Shown piece by piece: positions 17,752 to 26,355 of a stretch of 64,000 nucleotides of DNA. The position numbers and the translations under genes are program-made. The DNA is taken from positions 1-64,000 of the IMG/VR virus record IMGVR_UViG_3300020477_001932, one strand, 5' to 3'. The notes under the pieces are model-generated. The model did no database searches and was not told where the DNA came from. It saw only the letters and a program-made list of their open reading frames with translations. Source of the stretch: a virus. The first letter of the stretch is position 1, and every line of letters begins with the position of its first letter.

Positions 17752-19451
17752 TGATTGTATTAAAAACTGTTAGATGGAAGAATTTTCTATCGACTGGTAA
17801 TCAATTTTTAGAGGTACAATTAGATAAAGAACCAATGACATTAATCGTTGGTAAAAATGGTGCTGGTAAATCGACATTAATTGATGCCATCACCTTTTCT
17901 TTATTTGGAAAGCCTTTTAAAAGGATTAATAAAGGCCAGTTGATGAACTCTGTCAATGAAAAAGATTTAGTTACAGAGATTGAGTTTAACATTGGTAAAA
18001 GTAAATGGAAAGTAAGGCGTGGTATTAAACCAGCTTTATTTGAAATCTACCACAATGGTAAAATAATCAACCAAGATGCAAAGAGTACAGATTATCAGAA
18101 GTATCTTGAAGATAAAGTTTTAAAATTGAATTTTAAATCATTTACTCAAATTGTCGTATTGGGCTCAGCTTCATTTGTTCCCTTTATGCAGTTATCAGCA
18201 AATGATAGACGAATTATTATTGAGGATATTCTGGATATTGGTATATTCTCTGTTATGAAGAATTTACTCAAAGATCGTTCAATGCTTCTCAAGGAAGAAA
18301 TGAGTGAGATTGAATATGAGATTAAATTGCTTCAAGAGAAAATCAAGATACAAGAAAAACATTTAAAGGAATTGAAAGAAAAAACAGCTTCTAAACGAAA
18401 ATCTGATTTAGAGAAAATAGAGGAGACGCAAGACGAAATTGCTAGACTTACAGAGGAGATAGAAGATCATCAAGATATGGTGGTATCCTTGATGAAGTCT
18501 ATTGCAGATGAAAATACGACACATAAAAAGAATAGTGAGTTGGATAAGTATCGTTCACAGATAAATAAGAATTTAAAGAAACTTAATAAGGATAAAAAGT
18601 TTTTTGCAGAAAAAGAAAATTGTCCTACTTGTGAACAAGATATTGATGAAGTATTTAAGAAAAGTAAGTTAAATTCTTTACAAGATGATATTGAAGAAAT
18701 GGATGATGGTCTTGAAAAGATAGAAACTGAAATTCAGAAAGTTTTTGACCGTTTAGCTGAAATTAATTTAGTTAATAAAGATATACAAAAAGAAGAAAAT
18801 GAGATTAGAACAAAGAATGGATATATTAAATCTCATAATAGCTTTATTAAGCATTTAAACGAAGAACTAACCAACATAGTAGAAGAAGCTGATGAGGGTA
18901 AGATAAAGATTTTAAATAGTGAATTAGAAGATCAAAAGAAGTCCAGAAGTGAATATACAGAGCAAAAGAGATATTATGATATTCTTGGTGCTATATTAAA
19001 TGATAAAGGTATTAAGACAAGGATTATACGGAAGTATCTTCCTTTCATAAATAACCATGTAAACAATTATCTTAAAGATATGGATTTCTTTGTTAATTTC
19101 CAGCTGGATGAGAATTTTCAAGAAACCATTAAGAGTAGGCATAGGGATGATTTCTCTTACTACTCATTTTCAGAAGGTGAAAAGAAAAGAATTGATATTG
19201 CATTATTGTTGACTTGGAGGCATATAGCTTCTATGCGTAATTCTGTTAATGTCAATCTTTTGATATTGGATGAAGTATTTGATGCAAGTTTAGATCAGGC
19301 TGGTGTAGATGATTTGATGAAGTTGTTTAATATACTAAATAAGACGAACTTGTTTATTATATCACATAAACTGGATATACTAGATGATAAGTTTCCAGCC
19401 AAGATAACAGTTGAGAAACTTAAAAACTTTACAACAATGGATTATAGATGA
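17751..19451 (+). CDS. 46: Recombination nuclease subunit gp46 (SbcC/Rad50-like)
   Basis: A 566-residue SMC-type ATPase: Walker A GKNGAGKST at about 34-42, long coiled coils on both sides of a zinc hook CPTC near residue 291, ABC signature FSEGEKKRIDIALLL, and Walker B LLILDEVFD near the end. It tethers DNA ends and powers the gp47 nuclease. The ATG shares its A with the gp47 stop (ATAATGA), so the pair should be translated together. Confidence 0.95.
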   Translation: MIVLKTVRWKNFLSTGNQFLEVQLDKEPMTLIVGKNGAGKSTLIDAITFSLFGKPFKRINKGQLMNSVNEKDLVTEIEFNIGKSKWKVRRGIKPALFEIYHNGKIINQDAKSTDYQKYLEDKVLKLNFKSFTQIVVLGSASFVPFMQLSANDRRIIIEDILDIGIFSVMKNLLKDRSMLLKEEMSEIEYEIKLLQEKIKIQEKHLKELKEKTASKRKSDLEKIEETQDEIARLTEEIEDHQDMVVSLMKSIADENTTHKKNSELDKYRSQINKNLKKLNKDKKFFAEKENCPTCEQDIDEVFKKSKLNSLQDDIEEMDDGLEKIETEIQKVFDRLAEINLVNKDIQKEENEIRTKNGYIKSHNSFIKHLNEELTNIVEEADEGKIKILNSELEDQKKSRSEYTEQKRYYDILGAILNDKGIKTRIIRKYLPFINNHVNNYLKDMDFFVNFQLDENFQETIKSRHRDDFSYYSFSEGEKKRIDIALLLTWRHIASMRNSVNVNLLILDEVFDASLDQAGVDDLMKLFNILNKTNLFIISHKLDILDDKFPAKITVEKLKNFTTMDYR

Positions 19452-19630
19452 AATTTATTGTGTTGATGTGGATTCTTTCATTTTCTGATTTATCTGGTGA
19501 AATTCGTGCTTATGAGGGTTCATTAGATGAATGTTTATTAACTTCAATGTTATTCAACCAAAATCATAAAAATAAATATTCTGGTTGTTTTATAATATCT
19601 AAACAATACAGTTATGTACCAAGGGAGTAG
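19448..19630 (+). CDS. Small protein with N-terminal signal-like segment
   Basis: A 60-residue protein that begins MKFIVLMWILSFSDLSGEI, a short hydrophobic stretch resembling a signal peptide, followed by a polar part with two Cys. The start overlaps gene 46 by four bases. The segment may direct it to the membrane or periplasm. No family recognised. Confidence 0.55.
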   Translation: MKFIVLMWILSFSDLSGEIRAYEGSLDECLLTSMLFNQNHKNKYSGCFIISKQYSYVPRE

Positions 19631-19632
19631 AA

Positions 19633-19854
19633 ATGCCGTTATACAGTTATCGTTGCAACCAATGTGGTTTTGTTGATGAAGTATTTATTGATGTAAGTAA
19701 AAGAGATAAGAAGTGGCCGTGTGAGCAAGAAGGATGTACTGGTGTTATGATAAGAGAGTTGGATGCTCCATCATTCCAGTTAAAGGGTGATGGATGGTAT
19801 AAAGACGGATATACTAAAAAACCAAAGAAAGAGGAAAAAAATGAAAATAGTTAA
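19633..19854 (+). CDS. FmdB-type zinc-ribbon protein
   Basis: A 73-residue protein starting MPLYSYRCNQCGFVDEVF, the classic opening of the FmdB/CxxC zinc-ribbon family, with a second Cys pair (WPCEQEGCTG) and a basic C-terminal tail. Such proteins occur in bacteria and many phages as putative regulators. The start has AAGGGAG upstream. The next small gene overlaps its 3' end. Confidence 0.8.
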   Translation: MPLYSYRCNQCGFVDEVFIDVSKRDKKWPCEQEGCTGVMIRELDAPSFQLKGDGWYKDGYTKKPKKEEKNENS

Positions 19855-19936
19855 ATGGGCATTAATATTAGGTGTAATAGGATTTGTGGGGTATTGGGCA
19901 TTGAGAATATTAACAGCTATTGCGGTATTACATTAA
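19841..19936 (+). CDS. Tiny single-span membrane protein
   Basis: A 31-residue frame: MKIVKWALILGVIGFVGYWA continuing with a second hydrophobic half and ending in His. It is essentially one membrane helix with a basic N-terminus. A strong AAAGAGGAAA site precedes the ATG, and its stop TAA abuts the ATG of the proline dehydrogenase gene, so translation is likely coupled. Function unknown. Confidence 0.6.
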   Translation: MKIVKWALILGVIGFVGYWALRILTAIAVLH

Positions 19937-20830
19937 ATGAAACTATTATTTCTATTTGCAAAGAGATTTATTGCTGGATATGACTTTGCATCTGCAATAC
20001 CAGTTATCCAAAAACTTATGGATGATGGTTATAAAGTATCAGTTGATTATCTTGGTGAGTTGAGTGAGACCGAAGAAGATTGTGAAAGAGCTTACCAGCA
20101 ATATTTAGAAATTGTAGATTACTATAAAAATAATAAAATTGATATATCCATTAAACCATCACAATTAGGTTTAAAAATTAATAAAAATCTTTGTCAAAAG
20201 TTTATGGGTGGAATTGTTGGAAAGGCTTTTAGAAATGGTTTGACTATTCGTTTAGATATGGAAGATGATTCTTTGATAGAAGATACGATAGACTTATGTT
20301 TAAGGTTGCATAAATTTTATCCGAATACTGGATGTGCGATACAAACTAATATGTATCGAACTAAAGATGATCTAACCAAATTATTACAAAATAAAGTATC
20401 TATTAGATTAGTTAAAGGTGCATATAGAGGAAATAATAAAATAGCTTATCAGAATAAGAAACAGATTGAAAATTTGTTTTTGAAACAAAGCTTACAGATA
20501 TTATCTGATCGTTGTCGTTCTTATTATCATTTAAAAGATAAAAGAACACCCATTCATGCAATAGGTACACATGATAACAATATTATTAAACAGATTATTC
20601 ATTATAGTAAAACGATTAATATTAAGAAAGAAGATTTTGATTTTGAATTTTTATATGGAATTAGAAGGGACATTCAAACAGAGCTATTAGATTCAGGCTA
20701 TAATGTTAGGCTTTATGTGCCATTCGGCCAACAATGGCTACCTTATACGCTTAGGCGGCTTAAGGAGTTTAAGAACTTAAAATTTGTATTTTTGAATATT
20801 TTTCGTGAATTTTTTTCCAAAAGACCTTGA
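19937..20830 (+). CDS. Proline dehydrogenase (monofunctional)
   Basis: A 297-residue FAD enzyme with the full PRODH motif set: AKRFIAG near 8-14, DYLGE at 37-41, SIKPSQLGL at 71-79 (Lys73), IRLDMED at 104-110, IQTNMYR near 135-141, RLVKGAY at 157-163, THD at 211-213, FEFLYGIR at 236-243, RLYVPFG and PYTLRRL near 269-275, whose Arg pair holds the proline carboxylate. It oxidises proline to pyrroline-5-carboxylate and passes electrons to the respiratory chain. No P5C dehydrogenase domain is present, so the host would complete the pathway. It lies between recombination genes and hsp20. Likely host-derived. Confidence 0.92.
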   Translation: MKLLFLFAKRFIAGYDFASAIPVIQKLMDDGYKVSVDYLGELSETEEDCERAYQQYLEIVDYYKNNKIDISIKPSQLGLKINKNLCQKFMGGIVGKAFRNGLTIRLDMEDDSLIEDTIDLCLRLHKFYPNTGCAIQTNMYRTKDDLTKLLQNKVSIRLVKGAYRGNNKIAYQNKKQIENLFLKQSLQILSDRCRSYYHLKDKRTPIHAIGTHDNNIIKQIIHYSKTINIKKEDFDFEFLYGIRRDIQTELLDSGYNVRLYVPFGQQWLPYTLRRLKEFKNLKFVFLNIFREFFSKRP

Positions 20831-20856
20831 CATTTGAATTTTAGATGTTATTTATA
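20827..20856 (+). promoter_or_regulatory. Candidate promoter for hsp20
   Basis: A perfect TTGACA preceded by CC overlaps the end of the proline dehydrogenase gene; TTTATA follows after 18 bases. The CC-TTG context resembles the other promoters here, but the -10 is poor and several alternative registers exist. Confidence 0.45.
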
Positions 20857-20888
20857 TAGTAACACTAACTTTTCAAAGGAGATTTAAA

Positions 20889-21305
20889 ATGACATTTTTA
20901 ACAAAACGTAACAACCATGACTTGTTTCCAAGTTGGATGGATTTCGACCGATTCGATAATTTTTTCAATTTAGACCCATGGACAGCTGGCTTAGAACATA
21001 GACCACAGAATAAGTATCGCTGGGATGAAACTGAAGATGCTTATATGATTGATATTGTTATGCCAGGTATGACAAAGAAAGATATTGACATTACATTTAA
21101 GAATGAAATGTTGTCTATTAAATGCACTAAAGAAGTATCGGAAAAAGACCAGAGATTCTTGGGTGTAAAAACTGAACAATCTTTTAAGAATTTTCCAAGT
21201 ACGATTGACTCCAATAATATTTCAGCAGAAATGGGTGATGGGGTCTTGACTATTACATTACCAAAGAGAGAGTCGGATAAACCGAAAACTATTGACATTA
21301 GATAG
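20889..21305 (+). CDS. hsp20: Small heat-shock protein Hsp20
   Basis: A 138-residue alpha-crystallin-type chaperone: a variable N-terminus, then the crystallin domain (YRWDETEDAYMIDIVMPGMTKKDIDI) with the conserved late GDGVLTITLPK. Marine T4-like phages commonly carry hsp20, probably to help fold phage proteins during infection. It has its own ribosome site (AAAGGAG) and is followed by a strong terminator, so it may be a single-gene unit. Confidence 0.94.
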   Translation: MTFLTKRNNHDLFPSWMDFDRFDNFFNLDPWTAGLEHRPQNKYRWDETEDAYMIDIVMPGMTKKDIDITFKNEMLSIKCTKEVSEKDQRFLGVKTEQSFKNFPSTIDSNNISAEMGDGVLTITLPKRESDKPKTIDIR

Positions 21306-21312
21306 TGAACAT

Positions 21313-21337
21313 GGGGAGCCAGTCTCCCCTTTTTTTT
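21313..21337 (+). terminator. Rho-independent terminator after hsp20
   Basis: GGGGAG and CTCCCC form a six-pair stem with a five-base loop, followed by eight T. Confidence 0.88.
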
Positions 21338-21348
21338 ATGAGGAGATT

Positions 21349-21552
21349 ATGAGTAGTGAATTTGAAATAAGTGATGATGAATTAGAAGCCATTGATAGAA
21401 CTGAATGGATTGAAAAAGTATATTATGAAGATGGAGTTAAGATAACTAGATATAAGCCTGTATGGTGGAAAGAAGGATTATCGAAAACTACATTAAGGGG
21501 AAAACCACGGAAACCAAGTTTTGGGCCGAGAACTCCGATTGAAAATTGGTAA
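21349..21552 (+). CDS. Small conserved-looking hypothetical protein
   Basis: A 67-residue protein (MSSEFEISDDELEAIDRTEW) with an acidic first half and a Trp/Lys/Arg/Pro-rich second half. AGGAG lies four bases before the ATG at 21349. The frame extends upstream through the terminator, but that part is not plausible coding sequence. It starts just after the hsp20 terminator and precedes the phosphate permease. No family recognised. Confidence 0.6.
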   Translation: MSSEFEISDDELEAIDRTEWIEKVYYEDGVKITRYKPVWWKEGLSKTTLRGKPRKPSFGPRTPIENW

Positions 21553-21567
21553 TTGAGAGGATATATA

Positions 21568-22539
21568 ATGGATTTAACAATATGGGCTTTACTTGGTTTT
21601 TTGTTTGCGTGTTATGCGGTAACTGCTAATGATAGTATTCAAACACTAGGAACTTATATCTCATCTAATAGAGATATTAAGTGGTATTACCAATTTACAT
21701 TTATGGGTACTATCTTTGTTGGTACAATGTTATATGGATTTGGACAATATGATCCTGCCTTTGGTAGATTAGAAAAATTCCCCAATATAGATGTTCAATG
21801 GTATCATGCAGTAGCTCCATTAATCTTGATTGGACTAACAAGATTAAAAATTCCTGTTTCAACAACATTTTTAGTTTTATCAGTATTTGCTACATCCGTA
21901 GTAATGGAAAAAATGTTATTAAAAAGTTTTCTAGGGTATGCAGTATCTTTTGTATTCGCCTTTGTTTCATGGTATCTTATTAGTAGATATGTATTAAACG
22001 AAGGTGAAAAGGGTAAAGATGAACATAATAACTATTGGAGAGCATCCCAATGGATTACTACTGGTTGGTTATGGTCAACATGGTTAAAACATGATATGGC
22101 AAATATCATGGTATTTCTTCCACGTTATCATCCAGCTGGAAATGGAACTTATGAAGCACTTGTATTGATTTCTATGTTAGCAGGTCTTGGATATATGTTT
22201 TATGAACGAGGAGGAAAAATCCAAGAAATTGTAATGTCAAAAACTAATACAAGATATGTTCGTTCAGCAACATTGATTGATCTTGTATATTGTTTTGTTC
22301 TATATTTCTTTAAAGAATTAAATAATATTCCAATGAGTACAACATTTGTTTTTATGGGAATGTTAGCTGGTAGAGAATTGGGCATTTGGGTTTGGCTTGG
22401 ATATGGAAATTTGACTTATGGTAAAGAACATAGAAAAGCAATATTTCCAATGTTATATACTGATTTTCTCCGACTAATGCTTGGACTGGCTGTTTCCGTA
22501 TCACTTGCATATGGCGTTTTTTACTCTAACTCCTTGTAA
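21568..22539 (+). CDS. PiT-family inorganic phosphate permease
   Basis: A 323-residue polytopic membrane protein with the duplicated PiT signature: TANDSIQTLGTY near residues 18-29 and KIPVSTTF in the first half; KHDMANIMVFLPR and NIPMSTTFVFMGMLAGRELG in the second. These inverted repeats bind phosphate and the coupling cation in PiT carriers. It would import phosphate during infection of phosphate-limited cells. The ATG at 21568 follows GAGAGG. Sulfate or another anion cannot be fully excluded as substrate. Confidence 0.85.
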   Translation: MDLTIWALLGFLFACYAVTANDSIQTLGTYISSNRDIKWYYQFTFMGTIFVGTMLYGFGQYDPAFGRLEKFPNIDVQWYHAVAPLILIGLTRLKIPVSTTFLVLSVFATSVVMEKMLLKSFLGYAVSFVFAFVSWYLISRYVLNEGEKGKDEHNNYWRASQWITTGWLWSTWLKHDMANIMVFLPRYHPAGNGTYEALVLISMLAGLGYMFYERGGKIQEIVMSKTNTRYVRSATLIDLVYCFVLYFFKELNNIPMSTTFVFMGMLAGRELGIWVWLGYGNLTYGKEHRKAIFPMLYTDFLRLMLGLAVSVSLAYGVFYSNSL

Positions 22540-22561
22540 AATAGGGACTTATGAATATAAT
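22534..22561 (+). promoter_or_regulatory. Candidate promoter overlapping the permease stop
   Basis: TTGTAA, a 16-base spacer and TATAAT, with CC before the -35. It begins inside the last codons of the permease gene and would start a transcript near 22568, in the second arm of a hairpin, upstream of the regular promoter at 22645. Confidence 0.4.
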
Positions 22562-22574
22562 GTCTGTAAGTCCC
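22544..22574 (+). terminator. Hairpin after the phosphate permease gene
   Basis: GGGACTTA and TAAGTCCC pair across a 15-base loop. The following sequence is only moderately T-rich, so this may be a weak terminator or an RNA 3'-end stabiliser. Confidence 0.45.
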
Positions 22575-22644
22575 CATTTCTAAAGGTCTCGGTCGTTTCT
22601 TTGTAAATCGTTTAAAAACAATAGTTTACAGATACACTTTTTCC

Positions 22645-22673
22645 TTGTAATAAAACGCGCATTTTGCTATAAT
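22645..22673 (+). promoter_or_regulatory. Early/middle-type promoter of the HExxH/VWA gene
   Basis: TTGTAA, 17 bases, TATAAT, with the TTTTTCC extension. The expected start near 22680 leaves about 31 bases of leader with an AAGAGGCG ribosome site before the ATG at 22711. Confidence 0.8.
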
Positions 22674-22710
22674 AATAACAAAATTGAATAAAATAAGAGG
22701 CGAATATATT

Positions 22711-24981
22711 ATGGTAAAAATTGAAAGTAAAGAAAAACTAGCAAAACTACTTGCGATGGAAGATATTGACATTCAGCATCGCAATGTAAGAACCGCTATG
22801 TTTGATGTTAAGAACCGCGTTTTAACTCTGCCTGTCTGGAAAGATATGCCAAATCATTTATATGATTTATTAGTCGGCCATGAAGTTGGGCATGCTCTTT
22901 TCACTCCGAACAATGAAGAAAAGCTCACCAAGTTAATCAAGAAAACTTCTAAACATTGTGTTAATGTTGTTGAGGACGCAAGAATAGAAGCTCTGATGAA
23001 ACGAAAGTACCCCGGATTGAGAAAACAATTTTATAAGGGCTATAGTCATTTAGTTGAGCAAGACTTTTTCGGTCTTTCTAAAATGGATATTCGTCAAATT
23101 AATTTGTTGGATAAAATCAATCTTACTTTCAAAATTCCACAGACTGTAAACGGACTTATTGAGTTTAATGAGCAAGAGCAATCTTTTATTGATAGAATTG
23201 CAAAACTCAAAAAGTTTTCTGAATTGGAAAAGTTGTGCGTTGAGATTTGTAAATATATTAAAGAGAATCGCGAAGAAGATGAAAATCAAGATTCTATCTT
23301 TGATGAAGATTCACATACTTTTGTTACGGAAGAAAGTGAAGATTTGCAGGGCGAACAAATGGAAAGTGAGCCTGAGTCTGGTGAAGATGATAAAGAAGCT
23401 GAATCCGAATCCGAGTCTGGTGAATCAGATGAGGAAGATGAAGGCGAAAAAGAAGCTTCGGATTCTAAAGAAGATGAAGGCGAAGATATGGATTCTAACG
23501 CAGAAAAGCACGCTGGTTCGCCTGATTATGATGAATCGGAGTCTGATGATGAAGATTTGAAGTCCGAAACATATAAGAATTTTGAAGATAATATTAAGAA
23601 AGATTTAACAAGTTATAATCAGGATAATGTTTACGCAACAATTCCAGAGTCTATTTGTTATGATAATATCATTGACTATAAAGACGCTTGGAAGGCCTTT
23701 GATAATTATTATTCAGTAGAAGGCTGGAAAAACGCACTTGCGTCTGATGATTATAATGTAAAGACGCGATATGATTGGTATTTTAACAATAACTTTGTTG
23801 TAAAAACAAAAGAGATTTTTGATAACGCAAAACAAACTCTTAATAAGATTAAAAAAGAGTCTGTTAAAAATGTTAATCATATGGCCATGGAGTTTGAGCG
23901 AAAGAAGTGTGCAGATATTTACAAACGCACTTTACTTACTAAAACTGGTGTTCTGGACACTAACAAGTTATTTTCTGCAAAATATAATGATGATGTTTTC
24001 AGAAAAAATGTTAGAGTTCCAGAAGGCAAGAATCATGGTTTGGTTATGTTCATTGACTGGTCTGGTTCTATGGCGCAAAACATGGATGGTTGTGTTAAGC
24101 AGTTAATTGAGCTGGTTCTTTTCTGTAAGAAAGTTAATATTCCGTTTGAAGTTTATTCTTTTACGGATGTTATGACCGGCAAAGATAAGAAAAGAACATT
24201 CAACTATAAGCATGGTGATTTAATGGCTGATACTAAAGTAACTTTGAAAAATTATGTATCATCAAGAATGAAAGCGAAAGAGCTTCAAGACGCAATGTTA
24301 AACTTGGTAGTTATTTCAAACTCTATGCTTAGTGGTTATACTTCTTATCCGATTCCAGATGAGGACCGTCTTGGATATACTCCGTTGAACGGAGCAATCT
24401 TGGCTTCTGAGCATCTTATTAGAGATTTCAAAAAGTCTAATAATGTGGAAGAGGTACACGCAGTTTGGATAACAGACGGTGAAGGCAATCAATCTTATAA
24501 TCTATATAATGGTGAAACTGGTAACGGCCAGGGTGTTCATTATGAAAAAGGCTTGTTGTTACAAGATAAGAAATCTAAAAAGTCTTATAGAGTAACACGA
24601 CGCAATTTGACTCCAGCATGTTTTCAAATTGTTAAAGAGCGTCTTGGTTGTAACATTGTTGGATTTTATATAGAAGCTAATTTTGGTAAAAAGCATTTCA
24701 TGCAAAATCATTTTTGGAAGTGTAGATTTGGAAACGGTCAAGTAGAATTTTCAGCGTGGTTTGCACAAGCTAAAAAAGATGGTTTCTTTGTAAGAACGGA
24801 AAATGGTTATGATGAATATTATGTTATCTCTAACGCACCACAAAATATTAAAACTAATGAGATAACTGATAAAATGACAGCGCGTAAAATGGCGGTAGTT
24901 TTCGGCGCACAATCGACTAAATTTAAGAAAAGTCGCGTAATTTTATCGAAATTCATTGATTTAATCACAAAAAAGTTCTAA
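22711..24981 (+). CDS. HExxH metallopeptidase-like/VWA-domain protein (CobT-like partner of AAA+)
   Basis: A 756-residue protein in three parts. Residues about 50-95 hold LLVGHEVGHALF (HExxH) followed by NVVEDARIEAL, a likely third zinc ligand. Residues about 190-290 are a long Glu/Asp/Ser acidic linker. From about 440 there is a VWA domain with the MIDAS loop FIDWSGSM (Asp449, Ser451, Ser453), a later YTPLNGA and WITDGEGN. The layout resembles CobT-type partners of CobS/MoxR AAA+ proteins, and such an AAA+ gene follows at 25093. The pair probably forms a metal-dependent remodelling machine. The ATG at 22711 is chosen for its ribosome site. A true cobalt-chelatase role is unproven. Confidence 0.8.
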   Translation: MVKIESKEKLAKLLAMEDIDIQHRNVRTAMFDVKNRVLTLPVWKDMPNHLYDLLVGHEVGHALFTPNNEEKLTKLIKKTSKHCVNVVEDARIEALMKRKYPGLRKQFYKGYSHLVEQDFFGLSKMDIRQINLLDKINLTFKIPQTVNGLIEFNEQEQSFIDRIAKLKKFSELEKLCVEICKYIKENREEDENQDSIFDEDSHTFVTEESEDLQGEQMESEPESGEDDKEAESESESGESDEEDEGEKEASDSKEDEGEDMDSNAEKHAGSPDYDESESDDEDLKSETYKNFEDNIKKDLTSYNQDNVYATIPESICYDNIIDYKDAWKAFDNYYSVEGWKNALASDDYNVKTRYDWYFNNNFVVKTKEIFDNAKQTLNKIKKESVKNVNHMAMEFERKKCADIYKRTLLTKTGVLDTNKLFSAKYNDDVFRKNVRVPEGKNHGLVMFIDWSGSMAQNMDGCVKQLIELVLFCKKVNIPFEVYSFTDVMTGKDKKRTFNYKHGDLMADTKVTLKNYVSSRMKAKELQDAMLNLVVISNSMLSGYTSYPIPDEDRLGYTPLNGAILASEHLIRDFKKSNNVEEVHAVWITDGEGNQSYNLYNGETGNGQGVHYEKGLLLQDKKSKKSYRVTRRNLTPACFQIVKERLGCNIVGFYIEANFGKKHFMQNHFWKCRFGNGQVEFSAWFAQAKKDGFFVRTENGYDEYYVISNAPQNIKTNEITDKMTARKMAVVFGAQSTKFKKSRVILSKFIDLITKKF

Positions 24982-25020
24982 AGCCTTTTAAAAACAAGGA
25001 CTTGGAAGTGCATTTTTTCC

Positions 25021-25049
25021 TTGTATTACTTGTTGATATTTGGTATAAT
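25021..25049 (+). promoter_or_regulatory. Early/middle-type promoter of the CobS-like gene
   Basis: TTGTAT, 17 bases, TATAAT, with TTTTTTCC upstream. It lies in the 111-base gap before the AAA+ gene, which has a TAGGAG ribosome site. Confidence 0.82.
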
Positions 25050-25092
25050 TTACTTAACAAATGAGAATTATATAAACTAGGAGCATTATATT

Positions 25093-26355
25093 ATGACAAA
25101 CAATGAATTGAAAAACGTATTTTTGGAAAAGCTTGGTGAAAAATTTGGTAGTGATGTTTTTACTATCCAAGAAGCAAAAGACTTATTCGAGCAAGAGGGC
25201 CTCGGACAAGTTAAAAAATCTAAAGACGCATTTAGCGCTGGTTGGATTTATGTTCATACGCATATACTTTGTAAGAATAAAACTACTGATGGCTCTCGGG
25301 GAAAATATTGTTTAAATACTTCCGTTGAAAACATTAAAAAAGAGACAAAGAAATCCATTAAAAAGGACTTGGAAATTATCCAAGAGCCAGTTGTGTCTCC
25401 GGTTGTTGAAACTGAAAAAGTAGAAATGAAATCAGTCGAAGCAACGGTTATGAATCTTATTCCAAAAAAAGACCCTACTTATGTAACATTTGGTCATTTC
25501 AAAGATGTTAAATCTATCATTGAAAGTAAAATCTTTTATCCGATTTTCATTACTGGATTGTCTGGAAATGGTAAAACTTCAATGGTTCGCGAAGTGTGTG
25601 CGAAATTGAAACGCGATATGGTTCGCGTGAATATCACCGTTGAAACGGATGAGGACGATTTGCTTGGTGGCTTTCGTTTGGTAAATGGTGAAACGGTTTG
25701 GCAAGACGGACCGTTAATCGTTGCTATGAAAACTGGTGCTTTGGCATTGATTGATGAAATTGATTTGGCTTCTCATAAAATCATGTGTCTCCAGCCCATT
25801 TTGGAAGGGCAACCAATTTATCTTAAAAAGATAAACCAAGTTGTTTATCCAGCAGAAGGCTTTAACGTAGTTGCTACTGCAAACACCAAAGGCAAAGGTT
25901 CCGCTGATGGCCGTTTCATGGGGACTAACATTTTAAACGAGGCATTTCTTGATCGCTTTGCAGCGACTTTCTATCAAGAATATCCATCTACCAACGCAGA
26001 AGCGAAAATTCTTAAAAAGCAGTTTGCTTCTAAAGAAATGGTAGAGGACGATTTTGTTGATAAACTTGTTAAGTGGGCTGATGTTATTCGCAAGGCCTTC
26101 AAAGATGGTGCTGTTGATGAAATCGTTACAACGCGTCGTTTGATTGACATTGTTAAGACGTACTCTATCTTTAATAATAAGATGAAAGCAATTACAATGT
26201 GCTTGGAGCGTTTTGATGATGAAACGCGAGATTCTTTTGCGGATCTTTACACCAAAGTAGATGCTGGTGCTTCTTATGAAGAAATCGCTGGTGAAGCTGG
26301 TGTTCAGATTGAAGAAATGGAAGAAGAAAACAAAGATGATGGAGTACCTTTCTAA
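25093..26355 (+). CDS. cobS: CobS-like/MoxR-type AAA+ ATPase
   Basis: A 420-residue protein. After an N-terminal domain of about 140 residues comes the AAA+ core: Walker A GLSGNGKTSM near 155, then ETDEDDLLGGFRL (MoxR/CobS insertion), Walker B ALALIDEIDLA near 220, sensor 1 VVATANTKGKG, and LNEAFLDRF. Marine T4-like phages often carry this gene, annotated cobS for cobaltochelatase. The adjacent VWA protein is the expected partner. The C-terminus is acidic. Whether it serves cobalamin, the B12-dependent NrdJ at 60668 or another task cannot be told from sequence. Confidence 0.88.
   Translation: MTNNELKNVFLEKLGEKFGSDVFTIQEAKDLFEQEGLGQVKKSKDAFSAGWIYVHTHILCKNKTTDGSRGKYCLNTSVENIKKETKKSIKKDLEIIQEPVVSPVVETEKVEMKSVEATVMNLIPKKDPTYVTFGHFKDVKSIIESKIFYPIFITGLSGNGKTSMVREVCAKLKRDMVRVNITVETDEDDLLGGFRLVNGETVWQDGPLIVAMKTGALALIDEIDLASHKIMCLQPILEGQPIYLKKINQVVYPAEGFNVVATANTKGKGSADGRFMGTNILNEAFLDRFAATFYQEYPSTNAEAKILKKQFASKEMVEDDFVDKLVKWADVIRKAFKDGAVDEIVTTRRLIDIVKTYSIFNNKMKAITMCLERFDDETRDSFADLYTKVDAGASYEEIAGEAGVQIEEMEEENKDDGVPF

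Noticed and set aside
23159-23560. Open frame of 133 codons inside the VWA gene in another frame
   Set aside because: It covers the acidic repeat-rich linker, where biased codons create false frames in other phases; the main frame has HExxH and MIDAS motifs on both sides.
25093-26355. Reading the CobS-like gene as proof of phage cobalamin synthesis
   Set aside because: CobS belongs to the broad MoxR-type AAA+ group and its neighbour here is not a plain CobT. No CobN is present, so I kept the role open.
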